A stretch of 64,000 nt of DNA from JBGLNJ01 sp041300525. GTDB taxonomy: Bacteria > Chloroflexota > Anaerolineae > Fen-1058. The stretch is taken from the NCBI GenBank assembly GCA_041300525.1, contig JBGLNJ010000001.1:1984001-2048000 (forward strand). Direction: 5' to 3'. The notes beneath the pieces are model-generated. The model saw nothing but the letters and a program-made list of their open reading frames with translations. It was not told the origin of the DNA and did no database searches. Below, in pieces: positions 9,425-17,872 of this stretch (the stretch's first letter is position 1; the number at the start of each line of letters is the position of its first letter). Both the position numbers and the translations under genes were made by a program.

Positions 9425-9706
9425 TCACGACGCCAGATCCTTTCGCAGCTCGTCAACGGTGTCAAAGATCGGCATGCTGTGTTTGTCTTCGGCGAACGCT
9501 CTCACGGTAATCTCGTTGGGCATTTCAGGCAGCGCCAATGTCTTTTGCACTTCGATATCTGCCAAAATGTAATGCGCAATGGCCATACGTTCTTTTCGGG
9601 GCAAAGCGCGAAACACCCGGTAAAACGCTTCGGCTGTACCGGCTGCCCCGGCCTTGTGACCACGCTTCGGATCAGCATCCGTCATTCTTCGCATCACATG
9701 AGACAT
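9425..9706 (-). CDS. Antitoxin-like small protein, orphan
   Basis: About 93 residues, starting at an ATG (9706) with GGGAG upstream; an in-frame ATG at 9721 is also possible. The C-terminal end (IFDTVDELRKDL) resembles the tail of addiction-module antitoxins that embrace a RelE- or PIN-type toxin. The N-terminal half contains a helical stretch rich in Arg. No toxin gene is adjacent: the next gene downstream is DUF885 and the next upstream is asnS. It may be an orphan antitoxin or a degraded module. Weak family assignment. Confidence 0.55.
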   Translation of the reverse strand: MSHVMRRMTDADPKRGHKAGAAGTAEAFYRVFRALPRKERMAIAHYILADIEVQKTLALPEMPNEITVRAFAEDKHSMPIFDTVDELRKDLAS

Positions 9707-9741
9707 TTTCACTTCTCCCATCAGGCGGCCCCTTTCACGTT

Positions 9742-11079
9742 TTACGGGTAAATCCGATTCAGCATCCGGGGGAACGGGATCGTCTCGCGGATGTGATCCA
9801 GCCCGCAGATCCAGGACACCGTGCGCTCCACGCCCAGGCCGAACCCCGAGTGCGGCGTGCTGCCATACTTGCGCAGGTCAATGTACCAGGCATACGCTTC
9901 GCGCGGCAGCTTGTGCTTTTGGATCGCGCTCTCCAAATCGGAGGCGTCGCTCATCCGTTGGCCGCCACCAATGATCTCGCCATACCCTTCGGGCGCGAGC
10001 AGGTCCACCGACTCGCACGTTTCCGGCCGGCCCGGCGTCGGCTGCATGTAAAACGCTTTGAACACCGCCGGGTAATGATGGACGAACACGGGCTTTTCAA
10101 AACTCTCGGCCACGGCGGTCTCGTGCGGCGAGCCAAAGTCCGTGCCCCACTCCATCTCTAGCAATTTCTTTTGCTCGGGGTCGTCCGTCCGGTCGCGCAC
10201 TTGCTTGATCACGTCAAGCGCCTCGTCGTAGGAAATGCGCGGGAACGGCGGCGTGACTTTTTCCAGGCGCGCAAGATCGCGGCCCAACGCCGCCAGCTCC
10301 GGCGCGCGCTCTTTGAGTGTGGTCTGGACGATGTAGGACACAAACTGTTCTTCGACCTCCATAATGCCGTTCAGGTCGCAGAAAGCCACCTCCGGCTCGA
10401 CCATCCAGAATTCCATCAGGTGGCGGCGCGTCTTGGATTTTTCCGCGCGGAACGTCGGCCCAAAGCAATACACCTTGCCGAACGCGGCAATGTCCGCCTC
10501 GTTGTAGAGCTGGCCGGACTGGGCCAGGAACGCCGGCTGCCCAAAGTAATCCGTCTCGAACAGCGTGGTCGTGTCTTCGCACGCCGACGGCGTGAGGATG
10601 GGCGTGTCCACATTGAGGAAACCGTTGTCGTCCAGCCAATCGCGGATCGCCTTGACGACGGTGGCGCGCACGCGCAAGATGGCCCACTGGCGCGACGAGC
10701 GCAGCCACAAGTGGCGATTGTCCATCAGGAACTCGACGCCGTGCTCTTTGGGGCCGATGGGGTATTCTTCGGCGACCAGTTGGACGATCTGCAAATTCTG
10801 GACGCCCAACTCGAACCCGCCAGGGATGCCGGGCGCGCGCTTGTCTTGGCGCACCACGCCCGTGACAACGAGCGAAGATTCGAGCGTGACCTTTTGCGCG
10901 GCGGCAAAAGTTTCCGGCGGCGCTTCTTTCTGAAACACGACCGCCTGAACGATGCCGGAGCCATCGCGCACCTGCAAGAATTGCAGCCGGCCCTTGTCGG
11001 TCTTGTTGTAAAGCCAACCCTGCAAGGTGACCTGCTCGCCGACGTGTTGAGCGATGTCTTGGATACGGATGATGGTCAT
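9742..11079 (-). CDS. asnS: Asparaginyl-tRNA synthetase
   Basis: Charges tRNA-Asn with asparagine; 445 residues. The N-terminal OB-fold anticodon-binding domain (about 1-110) is followed by the class IIb catalytic core with motif 2 (FRAEKSKTRRHLMEF) and motif 3 (GFGLGVERTVSWICG). The C-terminus IPFPRMLNRIYP is typical of AsnRS rather than AspRS. The ATG at 11079 has GGGAGG upstream, so the 69 residues before it in the open frame are not translated. The promoter at 11110-11138 lies just upstream, giving a short leader. The presence of AsnRS implies direct charging rather than only the amidotransferase route. Confidence 0.95.
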   Translation of the reverse strand: MTIIRIQDIAQHVGEQVTLQGWLYNKTDKGRLQFLQVRDGSGIVQAVVFQKEAPPETFAAAQKVTLESSLVVTGVVRQDKRAPGIPGGFELGVQNLQIVQLVAEEYPIGPKEHGVEFLMDNRHLWLRSSRQWAILRVRATVVKAIRDWLDDNGFLNVDTPILTPSACEDTTTLFETDYFGQPAFLAQSGQLYNEADIAAFGKVYCFGPTFRAEKSKTRRHLMEFWMVEPEVAFCDLNGIMEVEEQFVSYIVQTTLKERAPELAALGRDLARLEKVTPPFPRISYDEALDVIKQVRDRTDDPEQKKLLEMEWGTDFGSPHETAVAESFEKPVFVHHYPAVFKAFYMQPTPGRPETCESVDLLAPEGYGEIIGGGQRMSDASDLESAIQKHKLPREAYAWYIDLRKYGSTPHSGFGLGVERTVSWICGLDHIRETIPFPRMLNRIYP

Positions 11080-11109
11080 GGCGTCCTCCCGATGCCTGAA
11101 GTGGCGCTC

Positions 11110-11138
11110 ATTGTACTCTGCTTGCGGAGTGTGGTCAA
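11110..11138 (-). promoter_or_regulatory. Promoter of asnS
   Basis: Minus strand TTGACC (11138-11133), 17-base spacer, TACAAT (11115-11110). Start of transcription would be near 11103, about 24 bases before the asnS ATG, leaving room for its GGGAGG site and no leader regulator. Confidence 0.65.
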
Positions 11139-11190
11139 GGCGGAGCATTGCGCAACGAGCCGAAAGTGGGTAGAATACCCGTCCAGTATC

Positions 11191-11232
11191 TAATGACTTT
11201 TGACACTCAAATTCGGTAACGTCGGAGTCGAG
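11191..11232 (+). mobile_element. Half copy of a MITE-like element
   Basis: TAATGACTTTTGACACTC, one variable base, then AATTCGGTAA is shared with the terminal inverted repeats of the element at 16358-16496, and GGAGTCGAG follows in both. Only the left half is present here. It stops exactly where the body of the downstream lipoprotein begins, so it marks a break point. Confidence 0.65.
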
Positions 11233-11234
11233 CA

Positions 11235-11984
11235 TGTCAGTCGCCTGCGCCCACCGCCGTGCCCACGCCGACGCCTGCCCCCACACCCGCTATCGTCTCC
11301 GCCACAGGCTATCGCCCGGTCCAGGCCGGTGATGTCGTCGAAGGGATCCAGATCGGCTACCAGTACATTCTGCCGTCACAAGAGCGCCCCGTCGTCGTCA
11401 TTGCTTTCGGAGAGCGGCTCGTGGAATTGGTGAGCGTCAAGCCCGAGCTTTCCGGCGGCCTGGCCGCATACATTCAGGAACTCGTTCAAGAGCCTCGGAG
11501 CATTTACGCCTTTGACGAAGCCGACCCAGGCCAAAGTGAGCCCAAATTGCTGACCCTGGCAGCCAACCAGCCGGTCGAAATCGCCATCATCCCGATTGCA
11601 GAAGGGCCACACGTCTGGTCGGTGACTGAAAGCCAGGATGGCGAGGTGCGCGCCGCGTACAAACTGATCCGCCGCAAGGATGGCGGCTTGAGATTCGTGG
11701 ACGCCTACGACACGTTGGCGCTCCAGTCTTTTACGACGATGATGACGTTGAACGGCGGTGGAGCGGGCCTGGTCTTTTCGTCTCGACTGGCTCTCTTGCG
11801 GCCGATCTTGACGGACCCCGCCTACCAGCGTGGCGCGGACGTGATGGCGAGCCACCCGCCGGCCGTCAGCCAGTACGATCCACGGATTCTCAAGATTGAT
11901 CCCTCTCGGGAGGGAATAGCCCAGAACACTGACTGGGCGCTCTTTTCGCGGCCCGGCCCTAACCCCGGCCTGGCCGCGCCGTAA
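11235..11984 (+). pseudogene. Lipoprotein body lacking its signal peptide
   Basis: The frame opens at 11220 after a stop and reads Ala-Cys-Gln-Ser-Pro, then a Pro/Thr linker, exactly what follows a lipobox cysteine. No signal peptide and no ATG precede it. The first possible start inside is a GTG at 11259, within the linker and without a ribosome site. The remaining 240 residues form a globular domain of unknown family. The sequence directly upstream is half of a MITE-like element. The gene therefore looks decapitated by insertion, deletion or a contig join. It ends at a strong terminator shared with oppC. Confidence 0.65.
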
Positions 11985-11999
11985 CCCCCCATCCCCATA

Positions 12000-12041
12000 A
12001 AAACAACACGCCCGAGGATTTCGGGCGTGTTGTTTTTTTTT
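12000..12041. terminator. Bidirectional intrinsic terminator
   Basis: AACAACACGCCCGA (12002-12015) pairs with TCGGGCGTGTTGTT (12021-12034), followed by a run of eight to nine T on the plus strand and preceded by A-rich sequence. It sits between convergent genes (lipoprotein body and oppC) and serves both. Confidence 0.85.
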
Positions 12042-12053
12042 ACCAACGTTAAC

Positions 12054-13052
12054 CTAACTGGTTCCCCTCATCATGGGGTCGAGCGCGTCGCGCAACCCAT
12101 CGCCGATGAAGGTGAAGGCGAGCATGATCACCCCGACGCAAACCGCCGGAGCCACCAGCAGCCAGGGCTGCGCGTTGATCGCCACGCGCCCGTCGTTCAA
12201 CAAATTGCCCCAACTCGTGGGAAACATCGCTGCGGGATCCACCGTCGGACGGATGCCGATGCCCAGGTAACCCAAAACCGCTTCGGTCACAATAGACTGG
12301 GGCACGAGGAAAGCCGCAGACACGATGATGGGCGCGAGCGAGTTGGGGAAGATGTGGTTCAGCATGATGCGCCCCGGAGTTGCCCCGATGCTGCGCGCGG
12401 CCTCGACGTATTCCTTTTCCTTGATCGAGAGCACCTGGCCGCGCACGAGCCGCGCCACCGTCACCCACGTCACCAACGCCAGACACACGAACAGCAACAC
12501 AAAGCCATCCAGCAGGCCGCCCAGCCAGGTGTCACGCAACGCGGTGATCATGATGATAAAAAACAGCAAGGCCGGGAAGGCATACACGATGTCAGTGAAT
12601 CTCATCAAGAGATTGTCCACCCGCCCGCCGGCATAGCCGGCGACCATGCCAATCGTCGTCCCGATCAAGATGATCAGCACCATCGGAATGAACCCCACCG
12701 CCATCGAGGTGCGCGCGCCAAAGATCACGCGGCTCAACACATCCCGCCCGATCGTGTCCGTGCCCAGCGGAAACTCGGCAACGCCTGTGTGCAGAGGGTC
12801 GTCCGGGAGATGGATCCAGGTGGGCATGCGATAAGAGTTGTTCGGATACATCTCCAGCGGCGGGTGCGGCGAGATCACCCCGGCAAAAATGCCCATGAGC
12901 GCGAACACGCCGACAATGATCATGCCCATGACGGAGCCTCGGTTACGAATGAGCCGGCGCCACGCGTCACGGTACAAACTGGTGGGCTTGCGCATCGCAA
13001 ACTGGCGGCGCAGGGCTTCTTGTTCGGATAAGGGTGCAATGACCTGTGCCAT
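12054..13052 (-). CDS. Oligopeptide ABC transporter permease, OppC/DppC type
   Basis: Inner membrane permease of a peptide/nickel-type ABC importer, 332 residues. The N-terminal OppC extension with one membrane helix (about 40-62) is followed by the BPD_transp_1 domain with the EAA loop (VEAARSIGATPGRIMLNHIFPN). The ATG at 13052 is one base downstream of the oppB stop and has GGAGG inside the oppB end, so the pair is coupled. The longer open frame from 13139 is oppB antisense phase and is not used. Works with OppB and the binding protein encoded upstream. Confidence 0.92.
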   Translation of the reverse strand: MAQVIAPLSEQEALRRQFAMRKPTSLYRDAWRRLIRNRGSVMGMIIVGVFALMGIFAGVISPHPPLEMYPNNSYRMPTWIHLPDDPLHTGVAEFPLGTDTIGRDVLSRVIFGARTSMAVGFIPMVLIILIGTTIGMVAGYAGGRVDNLLMRFTDIVYAFPALLFFIIMITALRDTWLGGLLDGFVLLFVCLALVTWVTVARLVRGQVLSIKEKEYVEAARSIGATPGRIMLNHIFPNSLAPIIVSAAFLVPQSIVTEAVLGYLGIGIRPTVDPAAMFPTSWGNLLNDGRVAINAQPWLLVAPAVCVGVIMLAFTFIGDGLRDALDPMMRGTS

Positions 13053-13053
13053 G

Positions 13054-14103
13054 TTAGCCTCCACCCACTTGGATGCGGGGATCCAGGAACCCATAGATAA
13101 CGTCCACGGTGAGATTGGCCGCGGCGATGAGGAACGCATCCAAAATTGTCACCGCCAGAATGATGGTGTAATCGCGGCGGCCGATGGACTCGACGAACAA
13201 GCGGCCAATCCCGTTGACGCTGAACTGGGATTCGATGATGAACGAACCGGTCACCAGGCCGGCCAGCGCCGGGCCGATAAAAGTGACGACGGGGATCAGG
13301 GCATTGCGGACGATGTGGCGCAGCACGACCATGCGCTCTGTCAGGCCCTTGGAGCGCGCCGTCCGCACATAGTCTTGCCGCATCGTTTCGATGATGCTGG
13401 AGCGCGTCAAGCGCGCCGTATAAGCCGCCGTCGGAATTCCCAGCGCAATCGCCGGCAGAATCCACGCACTGGGGTTCGCCCACTGATCCATCTCGATGAC
13501 TTTGACGACTCCCAACCACACGGCAAAGATCAGGATCAAAAAGATGCCCATGACAAAGTTGGGAATGCCATAGAAAGCCGTGGCGAGAAAGAGGCTGGCG
13601 TTATCCCATAATGTGTTTTGCTTTAGTCCGGCGATCAGCCCCAACGGGAACCCAATCACCAACGCAAAAGCCATCGCCAAAACACCCAGGGCCGCCGTCG
13701 TCCCAAAGCGGCTCTGGTAGAAGGGCTTGCCATCCTCAGAAGGCCGGAACAGAATATCATTCACCTGCATGCCCCGGAAGCGATAGGACGGCCCCAGGTC
13801 GCCTTGCAGCAGTTTCCACATATAGACCGGGAACTGGGCATTGAAAAACGCTTGCGTGACTTGAACGGGGTTCTTGCCCTGCCCGATGGCCGTCTGGGCC
13901 GCTTTACTATTGATGAACCAGGGCAGGTCCAGCCCGTATTGCCGGTTCAGTTTTTCCGCCAGGGCCGGATCGGAATTGCGGGTATCGGGAGCCACGTCCC
14001 ACGGGCCGCCGGGCGTCGAGTGCATGATAATGAAGGTGATCAGCGTCACGAAAAACAGGACGGGGACCATCCACAGAATGCGGCGGATCAAATAGCGCGT
14101 CAT
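13054..14103 (-). CDS. Oligopeptide ABC transporter permease, OppB/DppB type
   Basis: Partner permease, 349 residues, with the classic start (RYLIRRILWMVPVLFFV), about six membrane helices and the EAA loop (YVRTARSKGLTERMVVLRH). The ribosome site is weak. Between the binding-protein gene and this gene lies a strong hairpin that probably lowers permease expression relative to the binding protein, a usual arrangement for these systems. No intact ATPase gene is adjacent; a truncated OppF lies at 17873. Confidence 0.92.
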   Translation of the reverse strand: MTRYLIRRILWMVPVLFFVTLITFIIMHSTPGGPWDVAPDTRNSDPALAEKLNRQYGLDLPWFINSKAAQTAIGQGKNPVQVTQAFFNAQFPVYMWKLLQGDLGPSYRFRGMQVNDILFRPSEDGKPFYQSRFGTTAALGVLAMAFALVIGFPLGLIAGLKQNTLWDNASLFLATAFYGIPNFVMGIFLILIFAVWLGVVKVIEMDQWANPSAWILPAIALGIPTAAYTARLTRSSIIETMRQDYVRTARSKGLTERMVVLRHIVRNALIPVVTFIGPALAGLVTGSFIIESQFSVNGIGRLFVESIGRRDYTIILAVTILDAFLIAAANLTVDVIYGFLDPRIQVGGG

Positions 14104-14167
14104 CTTTTTACCTTACCTTGCTTTGCCCATGTGCCACGCGCGGCCAGCGCATCCCACATGAGCTGGG

Positions 14168-14247
14168 TCACTCTGAGCGGAGCGAAGGGCCTTGGTCTGG
14201 AAGAACAAGATACTTCGTTCCTGCCTTGGGCATATCGCTCAGAATGA
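14168..14247. repeat. Dispersed intergenic inverted repeat
   Basis: TCACTCTGAGCGGAGCGAAG (14168-14187) and the inverse form CTTCGTTCC...CGCTCAGAATGA (14213-14247) bracket GGTCTGGAAGAACAAGA. This CTGAGCGnAGCGAAG word is, to my knowledge, a very common intergenic repeat in Chloroflexota and other environmental genomes. The right arm carries an extra 17-base insert. Confidence 0.6.
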
Positions 14248-14297
14248 TGCCGAGCGCCTAACTCGCCCGGTAACACTTGACTCATCGCTTGCATTGA

Positions 14298-14335
14298 AAC
14301 ATGGCTGGCGGCGATAACTTGCCGCCAGCCATGTT
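14298..14335. terminator. Strong hairpin between binding protein and permease genes
   Basis: AACATGGCTGGCGGC (14298-14312) pairs perfectly over 15 bases with 14321-14335, loop of eight. On the plus strand TTTTCTT follows. On the minus strand, the transcribed one, only three T follow, so it would act as a partial terminator or an mRNA 3' stabiliser for the binding protein transcript. Confidence 0.7.
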
Positions 14336-14344
14336 TTCTTGCAT

Positions 14345-14378
14345 AACCTTCGAGGTTTCAGGCGAACCGGAGGTTCGC
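14345..14378. repeat. Two tandem small hairpins
   Basis: AACCTTCGAGGTT (14345-14357) and GCGAACCGGAGGTTCGC (14362-14378) are two perfect small palindromes just 3' of the binding protein gene. Both contain the word ACC/GGT around CG and may belong to the same short-word hairpin class seen elsewhere in the window. Confidence 0.5.
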
Positions 14379-14400
14379 ACGCCCCCCAAGGTTTAGTACA

Positions 14401-16260
14401 TTACTGCTTGGGATAGCTCGCCGGGACCTTGGACAGGTCAATGTCATAGGTCCAGACGGGGCCCCATTCGCCAGCCCACTCGGCGTCGCTGGAGCCGGTG
14501 TGATCCTTCGGGCCGATGACCCACGGCCTTACCAGGTAAAAGTTCTCGCTATAGTCGGAGAAAGCCGAAGGCACGTCGTTAGCCAGGATGTCTTCCGCCT
14601 GCTGATACAGCGCGAGCGACTTTTGAAAGTCGAGTTCCTGGTCAGCCTTGGCGGTGAGCGCATCAAAGTCCTTGCTGCAATAGCCATAGCGCTTGGCGAA
14701 GGCATTGCAGGTCCAGTACACGCTCAGCCAGTTCTGGGGGTGCGGATAGTCCTGGATCCAGCCCTGGCGAGAAATCATCGGTTGGGTCTCGATCTTCTTA
14801 GTGAGCGCCGTCATCACGGTCGCGTCCACCGGGTCGAGCGTGACCGGGCAGCCAAAGACCTTGGCGTATGTGCCGGCGATGAACTGGAAGCGCGCATGGT
14901 TGACCGAGGTTGCGGCATAGGACAACTTGATTTCGCCCAACTTTTTGCAGTCCACCTTGGGCGCTTCGGGGGTGCTGTTGGCGGCGCCGTAGCCGGCGTC
15001 AATCAGTAACTGGACAGCCGCCTTGGTGTCGTAGGCGGGCACGCCGGGCTTGGTGTCTTGCGCGCCGGGGACGCCGGGCGGGACCCAACGGGTGTAGGGC
15101 TGGCCACGGCCCTTCATCACATCGCGGACCCAGCCTGCGCGGTCGAACGCGGCCGAGAACGCGCGGCGGACCAGCACATCGTTAAACGGCTTCTTGCTCT
15201 GGTTGAACGCAAAGCCGGTGGTGATAGCGGCGGGGAAGCGCAAGAATTCGCCCTTGAGTATCGGGTCGCCCATGATCGTGGAGAGGTCTTCCGACTGCAC
15301 ATTGGCGTTTATGTCCAGCTCACTCTTCTTGTACGCCTCAAAGATCACCGTGCTGTCCGTGTTGTAGATCAACTCAAGGCGATCCAGCTTGGGCTTGCCG
15401 CGCCAATACTTGTCATTCGGGACAAAGACAACCTTTTTGCCCTGGTCAATGCTCTTGACCTTGAAGGGGCCGTTGCCCACGTGCCCTTCCGGCTTGGTCC
15501 ACCAGTTGGCCGCATCCTTGTCCACTGCGCGCTTGTCCGTGGGATAGGTCACCCACGTGTAGGCGACGTATTTCCAAAAGCCGATGGGGCTCTTGAAAGT
15601 CACTTCGAGGTTTGACTTGTCGAGCGCCTTGACGCCATAGCCGGCCCATAGCTTGTCGAGCTTGGCCTGGTCAACCGTCTTGCAATCGTACGAGATGCTA
15701 GCGCCATAGTCGTCAAGATCCGACGCGCCCTTGATGTCGAACAAGATCGAGGTGTACTGCTTGTCCGGCACACAGGGGTCCACCTCGCGCTTGAGCGCGT
15801 ATTCATAGTCCGCCGTGGTCATAGGCGTGCCATCGGAGCGCACCAAGCCATCGCGGATATGGAACGTCATCTTGGTGCCGTCCGGGGACGATTCCCACTT
15901 GTCCGCGGCGCCGGGGCCAATGTTGCCCTTTTCGTCAATCGCCAGCAGGCCTTCGTAGGCCAGCTTGAGGAATTCGATCTCGATCCCGTACGAGGACTTT
16001 TGTGGGTCAAGCACGTCCGGGTACGTGGCGCGACCAATGCGCAGAACCTTGACGCCGGCGGGCGCGGGCGCCTTGGTCGGCTCGGGAGCTTTGGTCGGCT
16101 GCGCGGGAGCCACAGTCGGCTGAACAACTGCCGGGGCTTTGGTTGGCTCTGCCACCGGGGGGGGAGCCGTGGTCGGTTCCGGCGTTGCCGCCGGTGCGCA
16201 GGCAGCCACTAAGATCGTCACAATGGTGACGAGAGTTGCAAATACCATGTACCTTTTCAT
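14401..16260 (-). CDS. Peptide ABC transporter substrate-binding lipoprotein (SBP family 5)
   Basis: Extracytoplasmic solute-binding protein of 619 residues. Signal peptide with lipobox LVAAC (residues 17-21), then a Pro/Ala/Thr linker to about residue 60, then the large SBP_bac_5 domain with characteristic stretches (FHIRDGLVRSDGTPMT; FSAAFDRAGW). The ATG at 16260 has GGAGGAG upstream. The domain is complete to the C-terminus. It precedes oppB-oppC on the same strand, separated by a hairpin. Probable substrates are oligopeptides; family members also bind nickel or sugars, so specificity is unproven. Confidence 0.92.
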   Translation of the reverse strand: MKRYMVFATLVTIVTILVAACAPAATPEPTTAPPPVAEPTKAPAVVQPTVAPAQPTKAPEPTKAPAPAGVKVLRIGRATYPDVLDPQKSSYGIEIEFLKLAYEGLLAIDEKGNIGPGAADKWESSPDGTKMTFHIRDGLVRSDGTPMTTADYEYALKREVDPCVPDKQYTSILFDIKGASDLDDYGASISYDCKTVDQAKLDKLWAGYGVKALDKSNLEVTFKSPIGFWKYVAYTWVTYPTDKRAVDKDAANWWTKPEGHVGNGPFKVKSIDQGKKVVFVPNDKYWRGKPKLDRLELIYNTDSTVIFEAYKKSELDINANVQSEDLSTIMGDPILKGEFLRFPAAITTGFAFNQSKKPFNDVLVRRAFSAAFDRAGWVRDVMKGRGQPYTRWVPPGVPGAQDTKPGVPAYDTKAAVQLLIDAGYGAANSTPEAPKVDCKKLGEIKLSYAATSVNHARFQFIAGTYAKVFGCPVTLDPVDATVMTALTKKIETQPMISRQGWIQDYPHPQNWLSVYWTCNAFAKRYGYCSKDFDALTAKADQELDFQKSLALYQQAEDILANDVPSAFSDYSENFYLVRPWVIGPKDHTGSSDAEWAGEWGPVWTYDIDLSKVPASYPKQ

Positions 16261-16357
16261 CTTCTCTCCTCCGAGTTGATAGTTTTCCGAAAGTGAATGT
16301 TTCCAATCCAAAGAACGGCCGATCCGCGAGGATGTGCGCTAACCTCACCTCCTTCCT

Positions 16358-16496
16358 AATGAACTCTGACAATCAAAATCGGTAATCGGATGATTCCCTG
16401 GAGTCGAGGCTTCAGCCGGTTTTTGCTGTGCTCTTGGCCTCCTCCGGCTAAAGCCTTGAATCCAACATTACCGAATTCGAGTGTCAAAAGTCATAA
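16358..16496. mobile_element. MITE-like element, 139 bp
   Basis: The outer arms are long imperfect inverted repeats: TAATGAACTCTGACAATC... on the left and its relative reading TTATGACTTTTGACACTC on the other strand from the right end. Both continue through GGTAAT, then a GGAGTC- or GGATTC-like block, into GGCTTyAGCCGG. The inside has no coding capacity. A half copy of the same end lies at 11191-11232. The element sits in the leader of the peptide-binding protein gene. Confidence 0.7.
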
Positions 16497-16646
16497 CAGC
16501 AATCGTTCAGCCGATCGCTCGTTCTGTGCCAAAGAAAGACACAGAAACTTGGCCCGATAGCAAGAGAAAAGCCGACCTTCTGAACATTGATCCCAAGACC
16601 TGTAGCATTGAATCCGAAAGTGGGATAAGGGAAACTTGTTGTAAAA

Positions 16647-16675
16647 GTTATACCACTTTTGCGCTTGACCGTCAA
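16647..16675 (-). promoter_or_regulatory. Putative promoter for the binding protein gene
   Basis: Minus strand TTGACG (16675-16670), 17-base spacer, TATAAC (16652-16647). Transcription would begin near 16640, giving a 380-base leader that crosses the MITE-like element. Confidence 0.5.
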
Positions 16676-16927
16676 TCACATTGTACCTTTACAGACCCTA
16701 GAAACGTGTAACAATTCGGTAACAGCATGTCTCAGAACTGTAACGCGGTGACTAGCCAAGAATGGCCCCGCATACCGGGTGTTCTCCCCACCAGATACTC
16801 ACGCCGGGACAAGCATCCACTGAATGACCAGCTGCAAGATCAGCGACACCAGCCAACGGCCGGCGGCGTCACGCGCAAACCGCAGGTGATCACTCACCGG
16901 GGGTGGCTAGCTGCCGCCCAGACCGCA

Positions 16928-17155
16928 TCACGCAGGCGCGCGGGCAACTCGCAAGTCGGCGCGCAGCGCAAGTGGATGAGCTTCCCCTCCCGGCAACGGC
17001 GACAGGTCCTTGACGCCGATGAGTGTTATTCCCTGGCCCTGGCGTGTCACGGGATCATAGGTGACCACGATCCTGTCGTTGAGGCTGACCGATGGGCCAG
17101 TCGGCTTTTCGACGAAGCGAACATACATCAGGTCGCCTTCTTCGTCATAGACCAT
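16928..17155 (-). CDS. DUF2283 family protein
   Basis: A 75-residue protein with the DUF2283 pattern: MVYDEEGDLMYVRF at the start, then SVSLNDRIVVTYDP and a GITLIGVKDLS strand. These small beta proteins usually occur next to toxin-antitoxin, HicA-like or nuclease genes. Here it follows the Uma2 gene by nine bases on the same strand, so the two are probably co-transcribed. Function unknown. A second DUF2283 gene lies at 63200. Confidence 0.75.
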   Translation of the reverse strand: MVYDEEGDLMYVRFVEKPTGPSVSLNDRIVVTYDPVTRQGQGITLIGVKDLSPLPGGEAHPLALRADLRVARAPA

Positions 17156-17164
17156 GCAAGTTCT

Positions 17165-17854
17165 TCACTTTACCCGCAGACGAGCGAGTTCAGCGCGCAA
17201 ACGAGTCACTTGTTCCTCGGCGGCGCGACGAGCGGCTTGAGCTTCCAGCGGGCTGAGCAGCGCTTCGCCCCGCGCCGGATCGTAAAGCCGCAGCATCAAC
17301 CGCTCGCCCGCTGGCTCAACCCGCAATTCCAATCCCAGCGCCTCGCTCTTCAGGCAAGGTTGCGCCGGGTTCGATACTGCCATACGCGTGTAATGATCTG
17401 CCTCCAGGTGGTACCCTTGCAGCGGCGGAACCAGGTATTCGCTCAACGGGTCGAACACAAAGTACTCGCGCACGCCCAGGTCTTCATACAGCCCGCGCTT
17501 AAACCACAGGTCGGTCTGCCGGGTCGCTTTCGAGGTCAATTCGATCACGACGTCTGGCGCTTGGCCTTCTTCCCACACTTTGTACACGCGCCGCTCGTGG
17601 GCCGGAACACCCAACACTACAAACACGTCTGGCGCAACGCTGGTCGTCGGGTCGTCCTGGTTGTAATAGATCAACAGATTCCCTGCAACGTACACCTGTG
17701 AGTCGGCGCGGAAGAAATCCCGCAAGGCTTCGCGCAAATAGATCAGGGCATCGGCGTGCCAGTCAGTTTCTGCCATGGGCCGTCCATCCGATTCCGGGTA
17801 TTCAATTGCAGCGCGCGGGAGCTTTGTAGGAGCGACCGCGATCCGGGCAACCAT
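17165..17854 (-). CDS. Uma2 family endonuclease-like protein (DUF820)
   Basis: 229 residues from the ATG at 17854 (GAGGTG upstream). The PD-(D/E)XK-like core of the Uma2 family is visible: SVAPDVFVVLG, then PDVVIELTSKAT, the Lys further on, and YEDLGVREYFVFDP. The last 30 residues form an Arg/Glu/Leu-rich coiled coil. Uma2 proteins are very abundant in Chloroflexota and cyanobacteria; a nuclease role is proposed but biological function is unclear. It lies 19 bases downstream of the truncated OppF gene and directly before the DUF2283 gene. Confidence 0.85.
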   Translation of the reverse strand: MVARIAVAPTKLPRAAIEYPESDGRPMAETDWHADALIYLREALRDFFRADSQVYVAGNLLIYYNQDDPTTSVAPDVFVVLGVPAHERRVYKVWEEGQAPDVVIELTSKATRQTDLWFKRGLYEDLGVREYFVFDPLSEYLVPPLQGYHLEADHYTRMAVSNPAQPCLKSEALGLELRVEPAGERLMLRLYDPARGEALLSPLEAQAARRAAEEQVTRLRAELARLRVK

Positions 17855-17872
17855 CACCACACCTCGGCTCTT

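Larger units (their letters stand above)
16261..16927. other. Long leader and spacer upstream of the binding protein gene
   Basis: 667 bases without a gene. It holds the ribosome site of the binding protein (16261-16275), a MITE-like element (16358-16496) and a promoter (16647-16675). The rest (16680-16927) contains only antisense or chance frames; I see no conserved RNA or protein there. Confidence 0.6.

Noticed and set aside
9425..9706. Complete toxin-antitoxin module
   Set aside because: Only the antitoxin-like protein is visible; neither neighbour resembles a toxin.
10171..11193. 340-codon plus-strand frame opposite asnS
   Set aside because: Antisense of a certain asnS gene and low-complexity composition.
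16727..17701. 324-codon plus-strand frame across the DUF2283 and Uma2 genes
   Set aside because: Antisense to two recognisable proteins and without start signal.
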